Source of the DNA: Dreissena polymorpha
Lineage: Eukaryota > Mollusca > Bivalvia > Myida > Dreissenidae
Reading direction: 5' to 3'
Assembly (NCBI RefSeq): GCF_020536995.1
Contig: NC_068360.1
Span: forward strand, 91,182,919-91,246,918
DNA: 64,000 nucleotides
Below the pieces are notes generated by a model. It was not told the DNA's origin and did not search any database. It saw only the letters and a list, made by a program, of their open reading frames with translations. How positions within the stretch are numbered: position 1 is the stretch's first letter; every line of letters begins with the position of its first letter. Below, piece by piece: positions 44,806 to 59,036 of this stretch. The position numbers and the translations under genes are program-made.

Positions 44806-46575
44806 GTACTTCTTAGGCTGCACAAGAAGACTGGCTGTGGGTAAAGATGTACCATTCAAAGGACTTTGTCTTAGCAATTGATTTAAAATTTAATTATTTT
44901 AGTACATGCAGGGTCTTCAAGTCAACCCTGTATTTCCTTCTGAATATTTGGGGTGTCTTGTAAATATGAAGGAAAGCTGACTGCTGGAATCCCTTGTATA
45001 AAGCATATGGTGTCAAGACAAAGTTAACATGACATTTACTGTTCTCTGTGTGCATGTGATAAGCATGAATGAGATTATGAATTAACAGGGCTGGATTGTG
45101 GGTGTTTCCTAACTTATCACCTTGGCATTTTGACTGTCATAACTTCAATCTTGCCATGCACACCTGCACCACCTATGCCCTGCCTTGCACCAAAGCAGCA
45201 TATAATGTGAATCTAACAATTATTATTATTATTATTGTTTTATCAATAATTGTTGAGTCTTTGTTTCATACATGTACCTTCACAGCTATATAATAATATA
45301 CTTTAGTTTAATTTTACTGAAATATTACTGCTGTTTAATTAATCTTGTTTTGCTTTGTCAGAAAATCAGAGAATGTAGTTGCATCTATACCCCACCATCT
45401 AACTGTCAAGATGCTAGGAACCAGGTATTTTGAGATAATGCTTGTTTTGTTGGAGACATTTTGTTTAAGACTGTGTGCTATACTCGTCAACCAATTCTTA
45501 GAGAAGTAAAAATAAAGAAAAACAATTCAACTTTTGAATAGATATTTTAGACTTTTAGACTATTTTGTCTGAGGATTGATTTACATTGGCCCTGCTCAGC
45601 CATTGCACTGATGTGCATCAAAATTGCATAGAATGAATCCTAACAGATTGCCCTGTTATAAAAATGCTTGTTTTAGCAACACTTGCAGAGGGGAAGTTTT
45701 TAATGCCTCATTTGTTTCCTGACCTGCTGCTGTTTAAAGAGCATATTCAGAAAAATTAACAGGAATTATTATTAATATCGTTTTTTGGCATGTGAGATAC
45801 CATTAGATAATTTTTTTTCAAAACATAATGTCTTCATTCATTTGCAAAGAAAAGTTATTTAGTGTTAGGCTATAGAAAATAAATTCCTAGATTCTCATCC
45901 CCGCCCGCCCATCATAATTCGTCCCGCCCGAACGTTTTTTATTTTGAAAAAAAAATCCGTAAAAAAATTTGAGCCGCAAAATACTAAGGAAAAACGGGTG
46001 AATGAATACGAAAACAGCGAAGTGCGAATCGGCAACTCATTGTCTCCGAGACGCTTATCGAATTTTAACGGCGCACGAGCGTCGTCTGAAATTTAAGTGA
46101 TCGAGCGAAAACAACAACAAAATGTTTCTTATTTTGGGGTGTAGAAACGGCGTTACAACCGTAAAAGATTGGAACGGGGTGTCAAAATGTGCAGAAACTT
46201 TAACTCTCGCGGACCTGGTACTACAATGAGTTCATTTGTGTAGGCTTTCAACTGGTCCCTACTTTTCTCTTCTTTTTTTCCTTAACTTGCAACCACCACA
46301 TATTTTTAATGTCACCATTATCTATGGCAAATTATACATTTTCTTAAATAATTAGTGAATACTAATCAGACAATATACACTTTGTACCCTATATGTAAAA
46401 GAGTAAATGTTTAAATATAGAATTAAAATTGCAAAATTCAGGGGAGGTAATAAATGGATATACATTTTTTGAAAGAAAATCTAACCCCACATTAAAAAGT
46501 ACTATATATTTGTTTATATGACAGAATTAACGATTGCATTAACATATTTTACATATATTAAACATTTCACACAGA
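44806..46575. other. No gene recognised; short CG-rich segment at 45895-46220
   Basis: Mostly AT-rich non-coding DNA. From about 45895 (CCCCGCCCGCCCATCAT) to 46220 base composition rises in CpG, suggesting a different, perhaps repeat, origin. I could not find its ends. Confidence 0.35.
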
Positions 46576-46580
46576 GAAGG

Positions 46581-46907
46581 CAGGGCCCTCAATTCATTTT
46601 AGGGGAAGCGGGTCGCTACCCAAAGCAGGGGGAATTTTCGCGGTGTTTCCCTTTTGGGGGGATTTTTTACTTACTCTCTAATTATAACATTTGTACATGT
46701 TTGCACTATATTCATTGCTTTTTTCATAATAGTATGTTTGACAAGATTAAATTAAAACAGAATTGAGATATAATAATCATGAGACGTATCTATAATTATT
46801 TTTTTTTTTAGGGGGAATTTTTCTCCAAAAAAGGGGAAAAAAGTATACTTTTCAGGGGGGAAATGCGACCGAATTTCGGCCGTGGATTTGACAAATTGAG
46901 GGCCCTG
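46581..46907. mobile_element. hAT5-like MITE with 5-bp GAAGG duplication
   Basis: TIRs CAGGGCCCTCAATT and AATTGAGGGCCCTG, flanked by GAAGG at 46576-46580 and 46908-46912. Length is 327 bp, with no coding capacity. Confidence 0.85.
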
Positions 46908-47326
46908 GAAGGAAACCCGGTTGGCTGCAACAGTGCTGTATACGAGTTATTTAGAACTCCCCCCTCCTGGATTGCACGCTGTAATGAATAGAAATGCACA
47001 TTTTTTTATGATAATAATGAAAAATACTGTGTCTTTAAAAAATAAATAAATACCTCATTAAGAAAATATAATGTAATAATATAATAATTTAAAGTGCATA
47101 ATTGTGTTATGAGTATTTAATTTATTATACCTGCACAATGTAATTTCATGACATGAAAGTTCATTTATATGACATTTTATGACAAACCATTTTTTCAATA
47201 AATAGCACATGCTAATCAGGGAAGACGCTTTCCGCTTTTATTGTATTTTTCGTTTAAAGATCTCTCCCCTTAACAAAAATCCAGTTTAGGTAGAAATTGT
47301 CGTGCCTGATGAGCCTTTGCGGACTC

Positions 47327-49489
47327 CACAGGCTAATCTGGGAGGACACTTTATGCACAGGCTAATCTGGGAGGACACTTTATGCACAGGCTAATCTGGG
47401 AGGACACTTTATGCACAGGCTAATCTTGGGAGGACACTTTATGCACAGGCTAATCTGGGAGGACACTTTATGTACAGGCTAATCTGGGAGAACACTTCAT
47501 GCACAGGCTAATCTGGGAGGACACTTTATGCACAGGCTAATCTGGGAGGACACTTTATGCACAGGCTAATCTTGGGAGGACACTTTATGCACAGGCTAAT
47601 CTGGGAGGACACTTTATGCACAGGCTAATCTGGGAGGACATTTTATGTACAGGCTAATCTGGGAGAACACTTTATGCACAGGCTAATCTGGGAGGACACT
47701 TTATGCACAGGCTAATCTGGGAGGACACTTTATGCACAGGCTAATCTTGGAGGACACTTTATGCACAGGCTAATCTGGGAGAACACTTTATGCACAGGCT
47801 AATCTGGGAGGACACTTTATGTACAGGCTAATCTGGGAGAACACTTCATGCACAGGCTAATCTGGGAGGACACTTTATGCACAGGCTAATCTGGGAGGAC
47901 ACTTTATGCACAGGCTAATCTTGGGAGGACACTTTATGCACAGGCTAATCTGGGAGGACACTTTATGCACAGGCTAATCTGGGAGGACATTTTATGTACA
48001 GGCTAATCTGGGAGAACACTTTATGCACAGGCTAATCTGGGAGGACACTTTATGCACAGGCTAATCTGGGAGGACACTTTATGCACAGGCTAATCTTGGG
48101 AGGACACTTTAAGTACAGGCTAATCTTGGGAGGACACTTTATGCACAGGCTAATCTGGGAGGACACTTTATGTACAGGCTAATCTGGGAGGACACTTTAT
48201 GTACAGGCTAATCTTGGAGGACACTTTATGCACAGGCTAATCTTGGAGGACACTTTATGCACAGGCTAATCTTGGGAGGACACTTCATGCACAGGCTAAT
48301 CTGGGAGAACACTTCATGTACAGGCTAATCTGGGAGGACACTTTATGTACAGGCTAATCTGGGAGGACACTTTATGCACAGGCTAATCTTGGGAGGACAC
48401 TTTATGCACAGGCTAATCTGGGAGGACACTTAATGCACAGGCTAATCTTGGGAGGACACTTTATGTACAGGCTAATCTGGGAGGACACTTTATGCACAGG
48501 CTAATCTTGGGAGGACACTTTATGGACAGGCTAATCTTGGGAGGTCACTTTATGCACAGGCTAATCTGGGAGGACACTTTATGCACAGGCTAATCTGGGA
48601 GGACACTTTATGCACAGGCTAATCTTGGGAGGACACTTTATGTACAGGCTAATCTGGGAGGACACTTTATGCACAGGCTAATCTTGGGAGGACACTTTAT
48701 GGACAGGCTAATCTTGGGAGGACACTTTATGCACAGGCTAATCTTGGGAGGACACTTTATGCACAGGCTAATCTTGGGAGGACACTTTATGCACAGGCTA
48801 ATCTGGGAGGACACTTTATGCACAGGCTAATCTGGGAGGACACTTTATGTACAGGCTAATCTGGGAGGACACTTTATGCACAGGCTAATCTGGGAGGACA
48901 CTTTATGCACAGGCTAATCTGGGAGGACACTTTATGCACAGGCTAATCTTGGGAGGACACTTTATGCACAGGCTAATCTGGGAGGACACTTTATGCACAG
49001 GCTAATCTTGGAGGACACTTTATGCACAGGCTAATCTTGGGAGGACACTTTATGTACAGGCTAATCTGGGAGAACACTTCATGCACAGGCTAATCTGGAA
49101 GGACACTTTATGCACAGGCTAATCTTGGGAGGACACTTTATGCACAGGCTAATCTGGGAGAACACTTCATGCACAGGCTAATCTGGAAGGACACTTTATG
49201 CACAGGCTAATCTGGGAGGACATTTTATGTACAGGCTAATCTGGGAGGACACTTTATGCACAGGCTAATCTGGGAGGACACATTATGCACAGGCTAATCT
49301 GGGAGGACACTTTGTGCACAGGCTAATCTGGGAGGACACTTTGTGCACAGGCTAATCTGGGAGGACACTTTGTGCACAGGCTAATCTGGGAGGACATTTT
49401 ATGTACAGGCTTATCTGGGAGGACACTTTATGCACAGGCTAATCTTGGGAGGACACTTTATGCACAGGCTAATCTTGGGAGGCCACTTT
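47327..49489 (+). repeat. 29-bp minisatellite, ~74 copies, grown inside a dispersed repeat
   Basis: Unit CAGGCTAATCTGGGAGGAC then ACTTTATGCA. Variants (TGTACAGG, GAGAACACTTCATG, CTTGGGAGG) recur in similar orders, suggesting duplication of blocks. The head (GATGAGCCTTTGCGGACTCC, about 47305) and tail (CATAAAGCTCATTTTCTCAG) are those of the dispersed repeat seen unexpanded at 4350-4510. Confidence 0.95.
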
Positions 49490-49839
49490 ATGCATAAAGC
49501 TCATTTTCTCAGATTGAGGCTCATATAATTATTTGTTTAAATAATAACATTGTGTACATAATTCGAAAATTGGGACTGTGAAAATACTAATGTAAATAAT
49601 ATACACTAAATATATCAATATCAATATATCATTTGTCTACACTTTTTTCTTAGTCTCCGATCACCATAGGATGGAATATAAAAATAATAATAATGAAATA
49701 GAGATAAAATAAATAAATAATACATGGTTTTACTTTATCCCACAGTACTGCTGCATTAATTATGATGACAAATATTGAAAATGAAATAAACATTAAATAC
49801 GTTTATATTCATTTTAATACAATTTAAATGCAACGAGAA

Positions 49840-51865
49840 ATGGCGCGGGAGAGGCCGATGCGTATCCCCACGCCGCATGTTTAACCCAGGGGCGCCCCGG
49901 GATTGGTAATGGGGCCATGCATAGTTGAGATTGACCGTATATCATAAGAGAAGTTCAGTATCAATTAGAAGTGAATCAGGTGTAGAAATTAAGAAATTAT
50001 AGTAAAAGGCAATTTTGGGTGGGCGTGGCCAATGTGGGCGGGGCGCCCCAAAGTTGGTAATGGGGCCATGCATAGTTGAGATTGACTGTATTGTCATAAG
50101 AGAGGTTCAGTATCAATTTGAAGTGAATCGTTGTAGAAATAAGGAAATTATAGTAAAAGGCAATTTTGGGTGGGTGTGGCTTATGTGGCCAGGGCGCCCC
50201 AGGGTTGGTAATGGGGCCATGCATAGTTGAGATTAAACGTATTGTCATAAGAGAGGTTCAGTATCAATTTGAAGTGAGTCGGTGTAGAAATGAAGAAATT
50301 ATAGTAAAAGGAAATTCTGGGTGGACGTGGCCTATGTGGGCGGGGCGCCCTAGGGTTGGTAATGGGGCAATGCATAGTTGGGATTGACCGTATTGTCATT
50401 AGAGAGGTTCAGTGTCAATTTGAAGACAATCGGTGTAAATATGAAGAAATTATAGTAAAATAACCTTAAAAAATGGGTAAAAATCTCTGACCCTGCCCCA
50501 CCCCAACCCCCATAACTTTTGACCCAAGGGTCAGATCAAAATTCCAAATAGTGCAGGGTCGCTCATATGCTCATAGCTACCATGTGTGTAATTTTCGTGG
50601 TTCTAGTGCTAGCTTATAGTGTAGGAGGAGAAAGTGGCCAGGACGGACAGAAGGACGGCGGAGATAACCACAATATCCCCACGCTTTTCAAAAAGTGTGG
50701 GGATAAAGACAATTTTGGGTGGGTGTGGCCTATTATGGGCGTAGCGCCCCAGGGTTGGTAATTGGGCCATACATAGTTGAGATTAACCGTATTGTCATAA
50801 GAGATGTTCAGTATCAATTTGATGTAAATCGGTGTAGAAATGAAGAAATTATAGTAAAAGGCAATTTTGGGTGGGCGTGGCCTATGTGGCCGGGGCGCCC
50901 CAGGGTTGGTAATGGGGCCATGCATAGTTGAGATTGACTGTATTGTCATAAAAGAGGTTCAGTATCAATTTGAAGTGAATCGGTGTAGAAATTAAGAAAT
51001 TACAGTAAAAGGCAATTTTGGGTGGGCGTGGCGCCACAGGGTTGGTAATGGGGCCATGCATAGTTGAGATTAACTGTATTGTCATAAGAGAGGTTCAGTA
51101 TCAATTTGAAGTGAATCGGTGTAGAAATGAAGAAATTATAGTAAAAGGCAAGTTTAACTGGACGTGGCCTATGTGGGCATGGCCTATGTGGGCGGGGCTC
51201 CCCAGGGTTGGTAATGGGGTCATGCATTGCTAAGATTGACCGTATTGTCATAAGAGAGGTTCAGTATCAATTTGAAGTGAATCGGTGTAGAAATGAAGAA
51301 ATTATAGTAAAAGGCAATTTTGGGTGGGCGTGGTCTATGTGGGCGTGGCCTATGTGGGCGGGGTGCTCTAGGGTTGGTAATGGGACCATGCATAGCTCAG
51401 ATTGAACTTTTTGTCATAAGAGAGGTTCAGTATCAATTTGAAGTGAATCGGTGTAGAAATGAAGAAATTATAGGCAATTTTGGGTGGGTGTGGCCTATGT
51501 GACCGGGGCGCCCCAGGGTTGGTAATGGGGCCATGCACAGTTGAGATTGACCGTATTGCCATAAGAGAGGCTCAGTATCAATTTGAACTAAATTGGTGCA
51601 GAAATGAAGATGTTAATGTAAAATAACATTAAAAAATGAGTGAAAATCTCTGACCCGGCCCCGCCCCAATCCCCATAACTTTTGACCCAGGGGTCAAATC
51701 AAAATACCGTCATTGTCACCGTCGCACATATGCTCATAGCTACCATGTTTGTAACTTTCAAGGTTCTAGTGCTTATAGTGTAGGAGGAGCAGGTGGCCAG
51801 AACGGACAGACGGACGGACAGACGCACAATATCCCAACTTTTTCTCCGAAAATTTTGGGGATAAT
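49840..51865 (+). repeat. Bivalve repeat with ~145-bp GGGCGTGGCC units, long copy
   Basis: About twelve units share GGGTGGGCGTGGCCTATGTG, GGTTGGTAATGGGGCCATGC, AGAGGTTCAGTATCAATTTG and GAAATTATAGTAAAAGGCAA. Two GACGGACAG-type tails (about 50630 and 51800) each end in a GTGGGGATA-like motif that mirrors TATCCCCAC near the start. Open frames on both strands are by-products. A shorter copy lies at 53925-54640. Confidence 0.9.
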
Positions 51866-51937
51866 AAACATGGTTTATATGCTACATGAAATCAAATTAC
51901 ATTAAACAAGAAATAAAACGCATCACAAGAAGTATGC

Positions 51938-52018
51938 GTTTTCGGCAGGATTCGAACCTGCACAGGAAAATCCCAAAAGATTTCAAGTCTATCGCCTTAA
52001 CCACTCGGCCACGGCAAC
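51938..52018 (-). tRNA. tRNA-Ser(TGA)-like, probably a pseudogene
   Basis: The minus strand reads GTTGCCGTGGCCGAGTGG, then TTAAGGCGATAGACTTGAAA, a variable arm, and GCAGGTTCGAATCCTGC. The 81-nt length, the TGGCCGAGTGG A-box, the long variable arm and CTTGAAA loop fit tRNA-Ser(TGA). The acceptor stem has two mismatches (GTTGCCG with CGAAAAC) and the anticodon stem one T-T mismatch, so function is doubtful. It could be the head of a SINE. Confidence 0.65.
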
Positions 52019-52019
52019 T

Positions 52020-53924
52020 TTACACTGGCTCTTCAGTCTTCGAAGAAATCCAGGGAAATCATTATGGGTGCGCTACCTTAAAATTTGCAATTTTACAAGA
52101 ATACATGTAACAATTCAGTTTTTACTGCAAATAATGCATTACTAAAAAGATGCAGGTGGAAAACAACTTATATATGCTCAAGAACTTTAAGTGTTCTAGT
52201 TTTTCATGTTGTTTTTTAATCAAAATGTATTTATTGTTTTCAAAACCTATTGCAATACCAGTTAACAAGAGTGCAGAAAATAGATAGCATGGTTAGGCAA
52301 AAAAAAAATAGTCTTGGTTCAGGGCACCCGACCGACCCTATTTTTTGCCCCCGACCCTAACGATTTTTTTGGTCCATGGAAAAAAATCTGATGGCGAAAA
52401 TGCTAAAATCTCGTAAAATTTCATTGAAAACAGCCACTATTTAAACCTGGATTGGGTTTCTATATTTTTCTCTTTGTTTCAATGAAAGTGTTCGCAATTT
52501 GAACAGTGAACAAAAACCGGTCTGCACCTGTATACGAGACATCGCTTGACCTTATTGTTATTGAAGTGCGCATGCTAGCTGGCCAATCAACATTGAGCTC
52601 GCTTACACATGAAATGACGTTGTTGAATGAAATGTAAAAATAGGTGGAGCTATGGAGTAATATTCTGTCATTCATGCGCAGATACTGTGCACTTTGAATA
52701 CACCGTTAATATTGTCGTCTGCAAACAAAATAGCGGCCGGTCGCAAATGTCGTATTATTAAAGATTAAAAATGAAAAGAAGCGTGACAATAATTTAATTA
52801 TTTCCAAGCTGTCTATTGATCTGAATTTAAAAGTGATAATTAAATAATTAGTTCTATGTCGATGATGTTACAACTTTCTGCCAATTTCCGATCGAAATGA
52901 AAAGATGATAATTAATTAATTTGTTTGTTTTACTCGCACACTATGCTAACTGACAGCAGCGTATTTTAATCAAATGAAAATGTGAAAAACACGCGCGGTT
53001 TAATTGCAATTAAAGTTTTGAATTTTTAACACATAGGAAGAGTCATTCACCTAGTCTACTATAAAAATGGAAGTAACCACTTTGTCTCTAGTCAGTCGCT
53101 AACATGGCGTCTTTAACGTTAAAGCGTCGTTGGACGAAAAAGAGTCATAACAAAAAAAAATAAAATTAAAACACAAAACACTAGAGCATTCCAAGAGTCA
53201 TGGAAACTTGACAACAATTGGCTTCGCTTTGATAATGAATCAAAATCAATGTACTGTGACTGATTAATTGAGCTGAAACCGTTTTACAAGATGGGATCTT
53301 AACAGATCCCAGAATTCATTACTAGATATATATGTATGTGATATCGGGAAACTATCATGATTACCGTAGAGATCAGCAATATCTCGTAGAGATCAGCAAT
53401 ATCTGCCTACATGTCGTTTTTGTATATTCTTTTACCAAAGTTAATTAATAAATAATATGTTATGCGCAATAATATTGCTTTTAATGAATTTAAAACAATC
53501 AAATTTCTAAAATCTGCAAAAAACAGATAAAAAACATGTTTAACAATATTACACATTAAAACAGTTGGTGACGGTTTCTAAAAGCATTTGCATATATTCA
53601 ATATAATGAGTACCATAAGCTTTTTTAAATGTGTTGTAATACAAAAACTTTGTGTAAATAAAATGTGTAATCTGATTAAGGGAATAATTGTGTTCGCGTA
53701 CAATGTTATTATTGTTGTCAATTAAATTACAAGAACCCAAATTAATTTATTTTACAGGTGTCTGGTATACTGTATAGCAAATCTGCAAATTGCGTTATTT
53801 ACCTAAAAGATTTGTTCAGAGATTTGTGCATTTGTGAACAATGTCGTTTAAGTTATATACTTATAAAACTGCAGAATTTTACCAGTTTTATATAGGTATA
53901 ACTACACTTGAAAACAGAAATTAC
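52020..53924. other. No gene recognised
   Basis: AT-rich DNA. A C-rich phrase at 52320-52365 (CACCCGACCGACCCT, GCCCCCGACCCTAACG) suggests a repeat end, but I found no partner. Confidence 0.4.
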
Positions 53925-54640
53925 TAGAAATGGCGTGGCAGAGGCCAACGCGTATCCCCACGCAGCATGTTTGACCCAGGGGCTCCCTAGGGTTGGAAAT
54001 GGGGCCATGCATAGTTGAGATTGATAGTATTGCCATAAGAGAAGTTCAGTATCAATTAGAAGTGAATCGGTGTAGAAATGAAGAAATTATAGTAAAAGGC
54101 AATTTTGGGTGGGCGTGGCCTATGTGGGCGGGGCGCCCCAGGGTTGGTAATGGGGCCATGCATAGTTGAGATTTACTGTATTGTAATAAGAGAGGTTCAG
54201 TATCAATTTGAAGTGAATGGGTGTAGAAATAAGGAAATTATAGTAAAAGGCAATTTTGGGTGGGCGTGGCATATGTGGGCAGGACGCCCCAGGGTTGGTA
54301 ATGGGGCCATGCATAGTTGAGATTAACCGTGTTGTCATAAGAGAGGTTCAGTATCAATTTGAAGTGAATCGGTGTAGAAATGAAGAAGTTATAGTAAAAG
54401 GCAATTTTTGGTGGGCGTGGCCTATTGCTGACCCGGCCCCGCCCCAACCCCCATAACTTTCGACCCAGGGGTCAGTTAAAAATTCCGCCACTGTCACTGT
54501 CGCACATATGCTCATAGCTACCATGTATGCCAGTTTCAAGGTTCTAGTGCTAGTGTAGGAGGAGCAGGTGGCCATGACGGACGGACAGACGCACATCACC
54601 ACAATATCCCCACTTTTTCTCCAAAAAACATGAGGATAAT
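53925..54640 (+). repeat. Bivalve repeat with ~145-bp GGGCGTGGCC units, short copy
   Basis: Starts GAAATGGCGTGGCAGAGGCC and ACGCGTATCCCCACGC, like 49840. It has about three and a half units, then the GACGGACGGACAGACGC tail and ATATCCCCACTTTTTCTCC. Confidence 0.9.
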
Positions 54641-55132
54641 GATAGAAATGAAATATGTATAAGCAATACTATATGATTACCAAATACATGTATTTGCAAA
54701 CAATGACATTGAAAAACAACCATAACCTTATTTTGCATTATTTAACAAATTGAACTGTTAGTTTAACATTTGTTGATGATAGTTAGAAAGAATGAAAAAG
54801 GCATTTATATCATGTGAAATGGGAAAAATGTATATCCATTTCAGTGCTTAATTGCTCCAATGAGACCACAATACTGATGTTATTGCTGTGTGTTGATGAA
54901 AATGAAGTGAACATTGATGTAGTCTTATAACTTGGATGATGGCTTACAATCTGCTACTCCTTCCATTGACATTCTATGTAAAAAGTAAAATATAACCTCA
55001 AAGCACAGACATTTGAAAACGTATGACGGACAGACGGACATACAGACGGAAATGCAATCACTAGAGCCCACCTTCGGGGGCATAAAAATGTAGTCCTGTT
55101 AAAAATCACTTGACACTTTTTAACATGTTTAC

Positions 55133-55256
55133 CTTCACCATGACTTACAAAATATCCTAATGGTGACTGGGACCATTCAACTTCTTGACCACATTCCTCC
55201 AGAGGTGGCTGTGTTTCTTTGTCAGATGGCGGCAAAGTTTCGTCCGAATCTGGCAT
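55133..55256 (-). CDS. Probable first coding exon of an unidentified host gene
   Basis: An ATG at 55256 opens MPDSDETLPPSDKETQ, then PPLEECGQEVEWSQSPLGYF and VSHGE, followed by a good donor (GAAG|GTAAAC) at 55133. Composition is hydrophilic and protein-like, unlike nearby repeat-derived frames. After the donor the frame enters repeat-like sequence (GACGGACAGACGGAC). Later exons would lie at lower coordinates, but I could not find them. No family is recognised. Confidence 0.4.
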
Positions 55257-56063
<807 letters not shown>

Positions 56064-57806
56064 CAGGGTCTTTCCCAGGCCATTTAAGCGCCCCTTGCCG
56101 GGGCGCTTGAATTTCGAAATCAGAGTCCCCGGGGCGCTTGAAATTTTCCGATCAGTGTATTCTTCAGTAAAAGAAAGTGGAGAGTGTCCAAAAAAATCAA
56201 GGTTTCCCTATCAATGTATAAATATTCCCTGTTTTAAAAGAGCACTCGGTACCTACTTTCACAAGTAATCGCCATAAACACCATATGGGGTAATGGATAA
56301 TCCACTGAAAAGAGAAAAGCATGACGCGCGTATCGATTATTCTAGCCACATTACACGGTCATTTAAATGCTGACAAGGATGTATCTGGTAACTTTCCAGT
56401 CGTCAAACTGTGAAGTTCATCGTCCAATCGGTTACGCGAATGCTTATGAGGGCGGGGTTAACTATCGACAATTATTTTTGATTGACGTCGGGCATGAAGA
56501 AAGAGTTTATCGCAGCTTGATTAGCAAGAAGTTGTACCATTTGAGTAATATAAAACCGGTAATTAGTACAGTACAGAACATTAAAGACGGTTTCGGGCAT
56601 CATCATCACACCTTTTTACTGTAAACAAGTGTTACCGATGACTCATAATTAATACGAGAAATTAATTGCAAGTGGTAAACAATTAATTATTATAGCGAGT
56701 AAGTTGTGCATATGACTCCCAGTTACAATTATGTTATAACAATTAATTTAATTCCAGTACATGTATATTTCGACATGTCCATTTATAGAACTGATTCACC
56801 TCGTTTTTCTGACATTTATTCGACACGTAATGCGCTTTAACAAATTTTCGTTGAATTAATTACGCACACTTGTAAATGTTTCGTCCGATAATCGATAGTT
56901 AGAAGACTGATGATGGCAACCAGCCGTGATCCTCGTGGACATTGTGAATTTCATGCATAATTCCGTCAAAACATTTATTCGACTCGTAAAGTGTGTAAAC
57001 AAATTATCGTTGAATTTATAACGCAACGGTTAATATTTGTTGAAATCTCAAATGGGAATAATTAAATTTGTAATCCGAAACCCATTACCGTAAGTCGATG
57101 TAAACGCGTTTTTAATCCGAAACACACTTCCGAATGTAAATGTTACCGCAACGTTAAATATTTTTGCTTCAAATTAGCAGTGCAAATTTATTTTGTGTCG
57201 AATCTTTTTCTCAATTTAAAAGAGCGCGAAAATTATGCAGCATGTACAACGTCGCGTCTATTGCATACAAATGGCGTGTATTGAGCGTTTTAACAAACAC
57301 ACAACAGGTCAGGGGATTGACGCATATTCAGAGGCAATATTTCATCAAATCTATAAATAGTCACTTAAAAAATGGCGAGGTTTGTGTTAAAGAAATAACT
57401 GAAAATTTTATCGTAAATATTTACCAGAAAGAGATTGATAAAAACGGAATAAACGGGATTATCGGGTAATAAATATAAACTTGAAAAATAGTAAGTATAC
57501 AGTAATAGAGTCGGGTTGAAACGGATGTGTTGGGGAATCGTTCGAGTCGGGATTTAACTATTTGTGCGGAACAGTTTTAAAACAATTAAACAATATAAAA
57601 AAATATATTTTTAAATGACGGGGGGATTTTTTTGAAGAGTCATAGCGCACCAAATGACGTCTTTTGACGCTGTTTTTTTTTATAGTTATAACGCACCACA
57701 GAACGTGAATTGACACGTTGAATTTAAAAAAAATCAACGTAGGGAGGGGACACCCCTCCCGAACCCACCCCCGGGGCGCCTGAACAAATTCCTGGGGAAG
57801 GCACTG
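56064..57806. mobile_element. hAT5-like element inserted in the TA tract
   Basis: Ends CAGGGTCTTTCCCAGG and CCTGGGGAAGGCACTG are imperfect inverted repeats with GCGCCCC / GGGGCGC blocks just inside. Flanks are TATAG and TATAT. Two internal frames (56367-56624, 57164-57469) match nothing I know. Confidence 0.7.
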
Positions 57807-57821
57807 TATATATATATATAT

Positions 57822-58857
57822 CAGGGATCATATTTTCCCACAACATCAATCGGTCCGGATATAAATGGGGAAAAGTATCCGAAAATGTGTATCCGAAATC
57901 ATGACAAATTACGTTAAAATATATACCATTGATTTTGCCATTCATGAAGGTGGTATAATACATGTACAAGTAAAATTCCCTTAGGCATTTTTTTAAAAAA
58001 CGAAACGAGTTTTCTCAACTGGTTTTATCATTTGGTATTTCATTGTTGTTTCGTGTGCTGTTTTATCAGACTTTTTTCATCGTTGTCAATATTATTAACC
58101 TGTCCGATGTTTTAAATTGTTGTCGACTCGATAATATCTTACAAACATGAACTGAACCAAACAAATGTCTGTGCGTAGGTTGGCTACTGACAACAACAAA
58201 CCAAATAATTAAGAAATAATTTGTTGTCAAATAACCCACGTCCGATAGTTTAGATGCGTAGGGATATGATCACGAGAGCGAAGCATTTGAAACCAGGCAT
58301 CTAATTTTCCGGTCGTGAGTTATTCAACAACAAAGTATAAAGTACACGAATTATTTCTATTCTAACACGGTTTTACTAAAGATTTATTCAATGTATATTA
58401 TTTTTCTTGTGTACTATTTTATGTGAAGTTCCGCCCATAAAAATAACTTTCGGCTGTTCTATCGATCAGATCCGCGACTTTCATTCATAATTATATTACC
58501 AGATAATTACGCTGGTGGAAAATGTATCGGCATGTTTCGTTTAGTTACAGCGCGTGCATTCAGACGTGTCTTTTTGGTTGCGTTTTTAATCCGCTGTTCA
58601 CAAGTTTTTGATTCTTGGTCTGACGTGCAATAAACCGGCCCTGACCGGTTTAGAGACTGCAGCGAATGGTTTATCACATCTAATCGAGATAAGAATGTCA
58701 TTAGGGTGTGTTAGCATGTACACTGTGTAATCGATTTCATGACATGGGATTATTAATAGCAAACAGAATCGGACCGACTGTTTGGGATTTTCAATCGGTC
58801 TTTCATGACCCCAATCAGTCTAGGACCGACAAAACCGAAAAAAAAATATGATCCCTG
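57822..58857. mobile_element. hAT-like element with CAGGGATCATATTTT ends, in the TA tract
   Basis: CAGGGATCATATTTT at the left is mirrored by AAAATATGATCCCTG at the right, and both flanks are TA repeats. The interior has CGGTCC/GGACCG blocks near both ends. It is non-coding. Confidence 0.75.
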
Positions 58858-59036
58858 ATATATATATATAGTTACTTTAAACAGTATTAAAATGTGTATG
58901 ATATTTTATTTAATACACAAGCAACTTATTGTTTCATGTCAAACACAAACAAATCAATGGGTTAAATAATTTTCTTTCATCTAAAATATGCCATATTTAT
59001 GCAAAAATGTTATGATAAAATCAATATCTTATTTGC

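Noticed and set aside
47327-49489. Regularly spaced repeats resembling a CRISPR array
   Set aside because: Units are head-to-tail with no unique spacers, there are no cas genes, and the context is animal DNA. It is a minisatellite.
49997-51562. Many overlapping ORFs on both strands (GRGLCGRGAPGLVMGP-like and its antisense)
   Set aside because: Products of the 145-bp repeat unit; no conserved flanking exon or start.
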